Of a stretch of 64,000 nucleotides of DNA, positions 9,937 through 19,534 are shown piece by piece. The notes beneath the pieces were generated by a model. That model did no database searches. It worked only from the letters and a program-made list of their open reading frames with translations, and had not been told where the DNA came from. Source of the stretch: Paragorgia papillata. Taxonomy: Eukaryota; Cnidaria; Anthozoa; Scleralcyonacea; Coralliidae. The stretch lies in the NCBI GenBank assembly GCA_035771165.1, contig JAWNZC010000316.1, positions 62,001 through 126,000 of the forward strand, given 5' to 3'. The first letter of the stretch is position 1, and each line of letters opens with the position of its first letter. Position numbers and translations under genes: made by a program.

Positions 9937-10940
9937 CTGAAAAAAAACAAGTAATCTCTTCTCCAGCTGCTTACTTTAGTAGAAAATTTCTTTCTAACAT
10001 TTTTGTCACCAAAGTTAAACACTTAATATCAGATCTAGTAAAAACACGAACTACAGTAGTCCAACCTTAGCTGACAACGACCAGATGCATAAATGGACGG
10101 TCAATCGCACACTTTCGTTGTTATATATCTACACTTTGCTTGTAATTGGCTAATTACATGGTTTGGTACTTGTTGGATTCATCTAAGCCCAATGTCGCAA
10201 AATATTTAAGTAAATAATTAAATATTGAACGAAATCAAATAGGTGTTTTATTATACCAAACAAATAATCGTGTAATTGCGCGACCTGTCCAATGGTTACT
10301 GTAGTCCACTATGTATTTGTCTTACATCACAAAATATTGGATTGACACGTGACGCCAATGTAGACGTTTGATTGGACAAGTGTTTGGGCGGATATATTAA
10401 TTAGCATTGTAAGACCATTGATTTCATTGGTTCTTGATAAACAAAAGTAAATGAATATAGCGCTCAAGGAAGGATTTGAAGAGGGGAATGAACCATATAA
10501 AAACACCTGCATATATGAGGCTAAGAATTAGACTGAGTATATACCAGGCAACTTTTATAAATTCAGGTAACATCAGAATTAAACATCAGATATATTCTAG
10601 ACAAAGATAAGTAGATAACACAGAATTCTGGGTAGAGTGCCAGCAATAAAAAAAACTTCCTCAAAACTATATATTGTTTTTTATATAATTGTCCAAATTA
10701 AATTAGTTGATCATAAGTAGAGACTCAAGTCACTCACAAAATAAATGATAAAGTATATTGTTAACATATTTTAAATTAGATATGATTAGATGTGTATTCC
10801 ATCCATCGCTATTATTATCTCATTATTATGACCTCGACTGTTATGCAATCAAAAATATGAAATTCGACTTCGACTAACACCATATATTTTTCTTATGTAC
10901 AAAACTAACCCAGTAGTTGTAAGGTTTAACAAACAGTTAC
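9937..10940. other. Inter-module intron between B1 exon 3 and A1 exon 1
   Basis: No gene. The part at 9,950-10,075 matches B-module sequence at 18,215-18,325, which in B lies beyond the EGF exon; A has lost the intervening 1.3 kb. From about 10,312 it matches the sequence that follows the big minisatellite at 31,105 and 57,112. It keeps the uninterrupted form of sites that carry insertions before A2 and C. Confidence 0.65.
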
Positions 10941-11053
10941 CTGGCTTCGAATCCAAGGGATAGTTAGAACATCTTCTGTTCGACTGAACGGTGACGTCAT
11001 CAATTGCTATATCTCCTGTAAACGACGAGCCTGCAAACACCTTCAAATATTAT
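10941..11053 (-). pseudogene. MAM domain exon 3, module B1 (frameshifted)
   Basis: Homologous to the 112-nt exon 3 of other modules but 113 nt long: the run at 11,035-11,037 is AAA where B2 has AA. Reading from the acceptor gives IIFEG and then leaves the MAM frame. The rest (VFAGSSFTGDIAIDDVTVQ, RRC) is intact in the next frame. Donor and acceptor are normal. If real, a transcript through this module would be truncated before A1. Skipping the exon does not restore frame, because its phases are 0 and 1. A one-base homopolymer error in the assembly is an equally plausible cause. Confidence 0.8.
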
Positions 11054-13225
11054 CTAAAATTCAACAAATTAAACGAAGTAAAATTAAACGAAGTAAAATT
11101 AGTGGCACAGTGGTAGCCTTTCGCGTCGGCAACCCGGGATCGATTCCTGCTCACTAGTTATCAGTTTTAAAAAGCCGCATATGCAAAGAGTGCTTCCAGA
11201 TTGACTCTATCAAACACCGCAGATATTTTTTGTCTACTCTGGTTTCTTGGACAAATGAAGGATGATGGCTCTTACCTGCCCTTACTGAACCTCTATGGAG
11301 AACAGTTTAGATATAACAGATATTAAAGTTATCTAGTATAAATAAAGTTAGTTTAGTTTACTCCAGTTTCCTACTGTAGTAAAACTGGACCAAGAGCAAT
11401 GGCCCTTACTGGACCTCTAAGAAGAACAGTTTAGTTATGACTAATAAGGTAATCCAGTACAAATAGAATTTGTTTATAGCAGTAAGACATGCAGGCAAGG
11501 AGAAAAACTCTGGTAGGAAACGGTACGAACCTCAATTTCATGTAATTCAGTACAAATCTCATAGGCTAATCTGATACAGGTTTAACCAATCATATCACCC
11601 TGTTTGACGGTTACCCAATCAGAGATGGTGAACACGTTCTGTTCAGCTAGAATTCTATTGGAGCGGTTTGATCACGGCAATCATCGTACCGCTTCCTTCC
11701 AGTTTTTTCCTCCTCTCCTGTCTCACCGCTATAATTAACTACGGGAGAGAAAACCTCTGGGATCATCAGGGTAAATAAATTGGGGGGTGGCCTTTGTTAA
11801 TATAGATTGGTCATGGCCTCAAGAAGAAGTTACCGAAAAAATGAATAATAACTGAAAATGTAGCAGAAAAATGCTACATTGAAACTTAGTTCAGCTCTGT
11901 AACTTATAGCTATACAACTTTTAATATTATTTTAATAGTTTATATTTGAACAAGATGTAAGTAGTGAAGAAGAATCTTTGTTTAGTTTTTCACAAGATTA
12001 TATTTGACAGTGGCCACTAGTAAAACCAGAGCATGCGCTAGGATTAATAATCTTAATTGAGCTAGTCCACTAGCCTACATCAGACGCTCGTGGTTGCAAA
12101 AATGTACGTGTACACAGGCTATGACGTAGGCTTTCATTTACCCCACCCCTCTTCAAAAATCATATTTTATTTTATCATAGAATAGTAAACCATTTACATT
12201 TTATTTACCCACTCGGTTACTTTTTGTTAAGGTTCCTTTTTTTTAATAAATAGAGGTCTCTCTTAGTTATAGCATCAATTTCTTCAATTCAAACTTAACA
12301 TTTTAAAATTATTCTGCACACGTTAATAAAGTTCGACGGTCAAACGGTATTTCTTTCTCAGTAAAACATAGCTAAAACAAACAATAATCACAGAGGCTAA
12401 TATAAGGGTGACTAACTTGTTTAATATAATTTTAGTGTTGAACCTCAAAGAGAAATTTATCAGGACAGAAAAAATAAAGTTAAATTCCTAGGTGGAACTA
12501 AATGCAAAGTTTCACTCCAAAGTTTGGAACTATTAAAATCTATATTATTTGACAAGATTCTTGCTGTTTTTACTGAGTTACTAAAAGGGTTTTGAAGTTA
12601 AAAACAAATTTACTACCGCTAAATTTTTCTTGGGCTCTGCTTTTATATTTGTCACTGCAAACACTGCGAATTCTGTTTGTCTTTTCCCTAAGGCGTTTGT
12701 TTTATCCTGGTGTTCTCGTTCGGTTTCTTCGTTTTTGTTGACAAAAAAAAAGGCAATCAGTTCTCTTCAAGATGTAAAAGGTTGCTTGTTTTCATTTTCT
12801 CTTCATTGCTTTTTCTTGAGTAAAGTAAAATATACCAGTGTTCTGTGCCAGCTAGTGCACGAGTTTTTGCCAGCTTTAAACAGATACAGGAAAAAACATC
12901 GTTTTGATTTTTCCAGTCACATTTGTCGGCATCTTTTCCGGTTTTTATCGCAAATTATTTTTGCTTCAGTTTCAATGGTTTTTAGTCGTGCTGCTTCATC
13001 CCGCTGCAACATCTTTCCTTAGCTTTATTTCTTCGGTCTTTTTCGATAGTATTTGTTGTGTACATTTTAAACGTTGAAACGATTTCGTAATCCAACTGAA
13101 CTTATATGTCTGTTATGATTTGCTTACGTCAATTTTAATAATCTAAATAATTTAAGAGGCTAGTTACCAATACCCTGCTGTGTAAACCGGGCAAGTGTGC
13201 GCGATTTGATGTATATATATATATA
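11054..13225. other. B1 intron between MAM exons 2 and 3, distal part
   Basis: Collinear with 1,515-3,978 and the matching parts of A2, B2 and C. It contains a short duplication, attaaacgaagtaaa twice near 11,070-11,100, specific to B modules. No gene is recognised. The 130-codon plus-strand open stretch at 12,630-13,022 starts at TTG and has low-complexity composition. Confidence 0.55.
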
Positions 13226-14039
13226 TTAAAGAAATAGGAAACATTTTCCGTGTTTCTATAGAAACACGAGTGGAATTACAGTGGGAACACGAGCACGCAG
13301 GGCGAGTGTTTCCACACTATTTCGAGTTCTTCCAAACTTCCACAAGTGTTTCTATAACTCTATAGGAACACGGGAAAAATGTTTTCTATATCCTTTATAA
13401 AATAACTCGTCAAAATAGATTAAACGTTAAAATTAATCCAAATAAAAGGCGTAAATTCTCATTACCCTCCATGGATGGCGTATTGGATTGCGTTTGATGG
13501 CGTATAATAGTGTTTCTGTACAAATTTTAATTAGAACGATGGCGTATTGGATGGCGTAATCCATCCATGTTTCCCATAGAGTTATAGAAACACGGCTTTT
13601 AACCATTCATCCAAAACGCATTAATAATTCATGAAGAAAACACAAAGGAAATCAGTACCGTGTCGGTGTTTGGATATCGGGGGAAGAAGTTACATAAATT
13701 AAGCAAACTTTCATCTTGATTTTCTCTTAAAATACTGATTTGTTTTAGATGCTATATCAAACACTCGGAGGAGTGTTTCATCAGGATATCCAAACACCTC
13801 GAAGTTTGTTCAAAAACCTCGGCTTCGCCTCGGTTTTCAACAAACGTTCTCGGTGTTTGGATATCCTGATGAAACACGCCTCCTCGTGTTTGATATATTA
13901 CATCGCTTGCTTGTTCAAAATGTTATTTTATAAATATATATATATATATATATATTTACAAATATGTTACGTTTGTAGTAGATTGAAGAGTGTTCAATAC
14001 CAGAAGTTTGGTAGAGCGAAATAACAGTTTGAATCCTAA

Positions 14040-14283
14040 AATGTAGTCGTTGCTACTCTGAGTTTCGCGCCTCACGTCTTGAGACAATCTTTAGGAACTG
14101 TATGTGATTGACTCAGTTCGTTGCGTGATGACGCTAACGTCATACAATATTAATAACATAATGTTATATTATAACATGATGTTAGCGTCATCACACAACG
14201 AACGAGGCAATCACATACATGCAGTTGCCTGAAAATCGTCTCAAGACGCGAGGCGTGAAACTCAGAGTAGCAACGGCTACATT
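14040..14283. mobile_element. Foldback element with hammerhead-like arms, copy B1
   Basis: The plus-strand arm has the best-preserved hammerhead-like layout: GTTGC at 14,224-14,228, CTGAAAA at 14,229-14,235, helix II CGTCTC/GAGGCG around AAGACGC, GAA, ACTC/GAGT, A as the cleavage nucleotide at 14,269, and GCAAC pairing with GTTGC. Deviations from the CUGANGA consensus are A for the conserved G and a U-U pair at the base of helix II. Confidence 0.6.
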
Positions 14284-14317
14284 CAAACTATATATATATA
14301 TATATATATAAAATGAA

Positions 14318-14375
14318 CTAAAATGTTTTATTTACTCGAGTTTCACGCACTAGGCGATCATCAGACTAAAAGGTG
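14318..14375 (-). other. TA-adjacent hammerhead-like motif, copy B1
   Basis: CTGATGA is the complement of 14,358-14,364, followed by CGC/GCG, GAAAC and ACTCGAGTA. The flanks TTTTAGT and AATAAAA can pair at six of seven positions as helix I. Confidence 0.4.
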
Positions 14376-15136
14376 ATTAAAATCTAAGGAGGTTTCATAT
14401 TACAGGCGTAAAATTTATTCTCATGATGGCACTTAGCTAAGAATTCGGACTTTTATTTAAAATAGAAGACTTATCTGAATTAATTTTAAATGCAATTTTT
14501 TTCTGCTAAGCACAAGTTGCAGTGCTTTGCTCCAGCTTTATACGCACTAACGCGCTTAATGATTGACCAATTAATTGGTAGATATTACGCCACACAATAC
14601 GCCATCATTCTAATTAAATTTTGTACAGAAACACCATTATACGCCATCCACGTTATCAAACGCCATACAATTCGACATCCATGGACAGTAATGAGAATTT
14701 ACGCTTTTTATTTGCGTTAATATTTTAACGTTTAATTTATTTTTGACGGGTTATTTTATAAAGGAATTATAAAATAACAGGTGTCCTATACGCACGCTCT
14801 GATTGGACGAGTACAGAGACACGTTTTCCCGTGTTCCTGTCGAGTTATAGAAATACTTGTGGAAGTTTGGAAGAACTCGTATTGAAACACGGAAAATGTT
14901 TTCTATTCCTTAAATACAAACATTTTCAAAGAATATCCTTCCTACTCGAGTGTAATTTTGCGGGTAATTTGCGTGTAAGTGGACTTCACGCGTGTCGAGA
15001 TTACACCCTTCCCGGGTGCCGGGCCTTCGGCCTTCCACCCGGGCTCGGGGATTAAGATCTCGTAGTAAGAAGAGATAGCAAGTGAGAATATATAATAGAG
15101 TACTAAACTGACCGGGCATCAAAATATAATGCTTAC

Positions 15137-15396
15137 TTCAAAATCCACTTCCAAAGTAACTGGAACTGATGCGAATTTCCATGAATTTCCTTTTTCTCCA
15201 AATAATGACCAAACATTAACTAAATTCACTGAACCAATCCCTCTTAAATAAACATTAAGGGAACCAATACTGCTTCCATACATGTGATAGTAGAAACTTA
15301 AACAACGTGTTTGATTTCTGGAAATTGTAGGAGAAACAAGCCAGGCTTTGTCACCTCTTGTTCTTGGCGAGGAGACTTCAATGTACATGTAATAAC
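15137..15396 (-). CDS. MAM domain exon 2, module B1
   Basis: 260 nt, phase 1 in and 0 out, same landmarks as the A1 copy (YYMYIEVSS, the cysteine of TRCLSFYYHMYG, GSLNVYL, WSLFGEKGNSW) and identical in translation. The splice sites are intact. The intron upstream carries four to five extra bases near 15,430 (tttatcatcac) that mark B-type sequence. It joins in phase to B1 exon 1 at 16,764 and to the frameshifted B1 exon 3. Confidence 0.93.
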
Positions 15397-15607
15397 CTAA
15401 AAAATAATTATTTACTTTTTTAATTTTATCATCACAACAATATTTGTTTTGTTTATGTACATGCATACAGCTTGAATAAACTTTAGGGCCGATCACATGA
15501 GGCGAGTTGGCAGTTATAACCAGGCTGATTCGTCTGATTAAGATCGTACTGTGGAATTTATTCAAATCTTGTTTTGCAGCCAGAGAAAGAAGTCGTGACA
15601 CGACCTT

Positions 15608-15763
15608 GTCTGTAAGCTAGGACAACCCAGCCTGTAAACTAGGACAGTCCAACCTGTAAGCTAGGACAGTCCAGCCTGTAAGCTAGGACAGCCCAGCCCT
15701 GTAAGCTAGGACAGTCCAGCCTGTAAGCTAGAACAGCCCAGCATGTAAGATAGGACGGTCCTG
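15608..15763. repeat. 22-bp intronic minisatellite, 7 copies (B1)
   Basis: Same unit as at 6,271-6,577, with half the copies. One copy is 23 bp (agccctgtaag). Confidence 0.9.
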
Positions 15764-16763
15764 GCTCATGTACGTATATCCTTAGGCAAAGTTAACTGCA
15801 GATCTAGTAAGCTAGCGATCTTTTCCTTCAACCCCTTGGCGCCCGAGAACTCTCCCCTGGACGAGTAAAATCGTCTGGCGTTAATAGCCAGAGTAAAATA
15901 ATAAAAGTCGACAGTGAAAGAGTTAAAGACCTTAAGAATTCATTACAAATGTTAAGTTCTGGCTTGTACAATACACGATGATGTATACGAGGACATACGA
16001 TGACGTTGGGTGACTACAACTACTGCTTTAGCAGTATACTAGTGCTATTAAATAGAAGATACTGGAAAGCATTTTGGTGGTTGTAGTGATGTAGTCGCCC
16101 AACGCTATCAAACGTCATCGCCTGTGCAAATGGCCTATGTGACAATTAGACAACGAGGCCCAAGTGGACAACGGTAACGAGTTGTTTTCAAGAAACCTTA
16201 GAGAGCCATCTTTTTTACAGCGCATGTAATTACATAGTCACTTCGAAATTCTTTGTTTCAAGTCGTATTTCCTTCATCAATACTGGATGAGGGACGTACA
16301 TTTAGTTTATATCAAACATTCATGAGAGACAAATAGACTAAACGTCCCTCATTACTATTAATAACCATCCGGCGATGCTAGCAGATTGGCACACTGCTAA
16401 AGAAAAAGTGATGTAAACAATGTTAACAGAATAGTCTCTCTGGGTAACCCTGTCAAGATTGTTGCAAAGCTAAATTCATCTTTTATATTTAACCTTGTTT
16501 TACCCTCAGGGATAAAAAAGGGATAACAATTTGTCTTTGCGCGTGTGTCCATACTTTTGTTTATTTCTTCGGTCAGTTCGGTGACCATGTAATTACAAAG
16601 CAAATGCAAGGCATTTTGGGTTATTTGTGGTTAAATGCCCCTCAAGCCTCGGGAGGGTTTGTGGAAGTCGCTCGCATTCCATGCATTTACTTATAACAAC
16701 AGTTGTAGTACTTATTTTTAATTTACAGTTTGGATCTTGGCAAGATAGCCATATAAAGTTTAC
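15764..16763. other. B1 intron between MAM exons 1 and 2
   Basis: No gene. It holds the dispersed repeat at 15,828-15,925 and the foldback near 15,975-16,130. The LINE-free empty site at about 16,747-16,758 is the counterpart of 7,715/9,782. The GC-rich island of A modules is absent at about 16,670. Confidence 0.6.
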
Positions 16764-16916
16764 CTGAACTACTACCAGTTGTATGGTCCGCATTTGGACC
16801 TGTAACACTGCTTGGGGTACTTCCATTAAGTCTTGTCCAATCAAAGTTGTCTCCAGTAGATATGTTTCTCCATGCGCATAAACCACTTTCAAAGTCGCAC
16901 GAAGCTGAAGCTGTAC
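16764..16916 (-). CDS. MAM domain exon 1, module B1
   Basis: 153 nt, phase 1 in and 1 out, acceptor cttcacag and donor GTAAAC. It encodes [18 protein letters not shown], then [13 protein letters not shown], and ends in [12 protein letters not shown]. It has 12 nt (four codons' worth) more at its start than the A-type exon 1 and joins in frame to the end of EGF-1 (…TNSS, then the shared Gly codon). This is likely the ancestral form of exon 1. Confidence 0.92.
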
Positions 16917-17646
16917 CTGTGAAGACATTTTATTGTTAGTTTTGCTCATTTTTAGATCAGTTAATTAAGAGCAGCAACGACTCAACTCAACTTTTTTATC
17001 GCAAATTTTATTGAAATATATTACATTCCTATTAGTCATAAGTTCTTTTGTCTTGGCTGATTAGTTCCATCCGTACTGATCTGAGAGCTTACGAAACAAA
17101 AGAAAATGTCGCGTGAAGAGACACGTGCTAATTGCCCATAGCTGGGACAGTGATCGCCCTCGCGAGTGATACGCTTCAGAAGGGAACAAACATGACGAGT
17201 ATACGCGAGGTGAGGTTGACTTGAGATGAAAATGGCTGTGTCACCGGTAGGGGGTAGCCTACATGTATTTGTGAGACAGTACTGTATTGCCCACTTTACC
17301 TCCCTGTCTAATATCGTATTCTGTGACGTCGTTTAGCCAATTAACGAACGTTGTCAATAACATCAAGGTAAACAAAGATGATGACTATCTGAGAAGAAGT
17401 TTTGAATCACTGATTTTAAAGAACAAGCTATTGACAAAATACAGCAGTAATATTTTTTGTATCAAATTAATATTAACGACGAGAACGTTTTGGCGTTGCG
17501 ATTGTTTATCTTATCTATTTATTTATTTAACTGTCAACGTTTGTAGGCGTGACGGACAATTAAAATTTGCAGAATTACACGACTATTAGAATTTATTTTC
17601 ATTTTACATGTTGGAATTTTTTAAGTGCATCAAACGAAATTCTTAC
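16917..17646. other. B1 intron between EGF-1 and MAM exon 1
   Basis: No gene recognised. The stretch is absent from A modules, where exon 1 abuts sequence equivalent to about 18,215. It contains an open frame near 17,287-17,589 without family resemblance. Confidence 0.5.
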
Positions 17647-17790
17647 CAGAAGAATTTGTGACACCATCTTCTGTGAATCCTTCTTGACAAGTACAGATAA
17701 AAGAACCAATGGTGTTGTTACATGTAGCATTTTGATGACATACTGTTGAGTTCAGACTACATTCGTCAACATCATTTAAAATAAACATTT
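17647..17790 (-). CDS. EGF-like exon EGF-1
   Basis: The reading [38 protein letters not shown] is a calcium-binding-type EGF-like domain (DxDE start, NTxGSF/Y core). Five cysteines in EGF spacing are present. The sixth, normally a few residues after the GF-x-DG turn, is missing: the exon ends TNSS before donor GTAAG at 17,642-17,646. The donor is good and its phase (1 out) fits B1 exon 1. No strong acceptor precedes the domain. The nearest in-frame AG is at 17,791-17,792, giving the end used here (phase 1 in, five extra residues). The domain proper ends at 17,773. Cysteine loss and weak acceptor suggest decay or an unusual EGF variant. Confidence 0.78.
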
Positions 17791-19534
17791 CTCAAATTTT
17801 AAATCAAAACTCGGTAATTGACTTAATTAAACATATCCGATGAGAGTTACTTGTAATATGCAGCAGTGGTTTGTTAACTATAGCACGCATGACTAAATAA
17901 CGTTAAGAATATATTTTCCAACTGACCAAGGGTCAGCTAGGATCGTCCTCTACATTACGTGATTCTAAGACCCTGTTTACACTAGAGCAAAAGTATCCGG
18001 ATTCACATTGTTTTTTATTCCCATGAGGATGAAAAACAATGTGAATCCGGATACTTTTGCTCTAGTGTAAACGGGGCATTAGTTGGAGTCGCTGCACGTG
18101 CTCCCAAACGTCTGTTTGTCAGAGGAAATTTGTCCCCCCTCTCCTCCCAAGGAGAAACATATTTACTAGCAGCCTGTCACAGCACAACATTCCTTGCTTT
18201 GTGTTTGACAATCAATCAGCTCTTCTCCAGCTGCTTACTTGAGTAGAAAATTTCTTTCTAACATATTTGTCAGCAAAATATCAGCTCTAGTAAAAACACG
18301 AACTACAGTAGTCCAATCTTAGCTGAAACGAGCAAATTGTATCCTCTGTCTTAAATACCTTCCAAGCATACCTCAGTTCTTAAAGACTAAAACCTTTCCT
18401 CTGATTGGTGGAAGTGTGCACATGACAGAACACGAGATCAGTGCATGTTGTGAAGTTCATCCATGATCATCAGACGGGGAGGTGAAGTGAACAGTAGGAG
18501 GCGGAGCGTAATAGCATGGCGACTGAAAATTATTTTCGTTGCCACGAAAAATTAAATTCGAGAGGCAAATCACTTTAAAAAATCACGTACACTTTGCAAA
18601 AAAATCTCAATTCTTACTAAGGCAAAACGTGGGATAGATCATACATTTTCGCCAAAGTTTGACTAAGAATTTGTTTTTGAAAAAACCTCAGATCTTCAGA
18701 AATGAGGTTCCAATTGACCAATTAAAATAAAGTTAATAATTTTATTGGCAGATAGATTTCAGAAAAGATCGGATAATTCTATAGCTAAACCTGACGTTGA
18801 ATAACAAAAAATAAGTATAAACTATATGATTTGTTGCTTTCAAAAGATCATAAAAACGCACTTCAAAATGTAAGAAATAGTGTTTCAGAGATCCTAAAAG
18901 TAGAGAATTTCCTGTGGGAGCATGATCCGGGACCCCCCCAAGTAACAAAGCCAAAGGCGTTTCATCGGATTCCCCAACCCCCTCGTTTTCCATGGCTTTG
19001 CCGCTGAACGAATGTCTGCTTCTGGTGCACCGACACAGCTCCTATAACTAGGCTATATTTCAATAGGAAGATTTAACATAGACGCATGGCTCTGCTTGAA
19101 ATGGATCAAAAGTTGAGGATGCCATGAAAAAATGAATAATGACAGCTAGAAACTATGATGATATGATAATATATGGCAATGATAAGATTAAAGGCCAGTA
19201 TGCAGCCCATAAATTATTTACGCGTTGTCTTATGTATATATCACAGTATATGTACATATACCATTTGGATGGCACTGCAAGAGAAAGTTACATGCGGGAT
19301 GTATTACATAATGTTTTACGCCTATTACATAATTACTCAGTGGTGGCTTGTTATGAATTTGTTTGTGACTATTTCAATCTTTCACAGTCCTTGAACGTTA
19401 GATGCACGGTACATGCATTTCGATGGTTCACGTAATTCTATCATCGGTAGCCATCTACATACGCATAACTATATAGACATGCATGGATGTAATTAACTTG
19501 TAAATGGCGCGAGTAGATCAATGAATATTTAGGA
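17791..19534. other. Intron upstream of EGF-1
   Basis: No gene recognised. It contains the snap-back at 17,971-18,076 and the segment at 18,215-18,325 shared with the A module. The 83-codon minus-strand open stretch at 18,742-18,993 has no known relatives to me and is frame-altered in the second copy (50,661-50,915). Confidence 0.5.
17971..18076. mobile_element. Near-perfect snap-back element, copy 1
   Basis: Two 41-bp arms are exact reverse complements, beginning gtttacactagagcaaaagt, around a loop of about 20 bp. It could be a minimal palindromic MITE. A second copy is at 49,891-49,997. Confidence 0.8.

Larger units (their letters stand above)
13226..14916. mobile_element. Long inverted-repeat element, copy B1
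   Basis: Same element as 3,979-5,579, with ends ttaaagaaataggaaac and its complement near 14,900. It differs by a short deletion after the left end and a longer, cleaner inner palindrome at 13,748-13,900 (gagtgtttcatcaggatatc and its complement around a tcggcttcgcctcgg loop). Confidence 0.6.

Noticed and set aside
12630..13022. 130-codon plus-strand open stretch repeated at 34,599, 44,224 and 60,608
   Set aside because: No ATG start, F/S/C-rich low-complexity composition, frame-broken in A1 and no family resemblance; likely chance in a conserved repeat.
18742..18993. 83-codon minus-strand frame as a gene
   Set aside because: No recognised domain, altered in the second copy, and lies in an intron.
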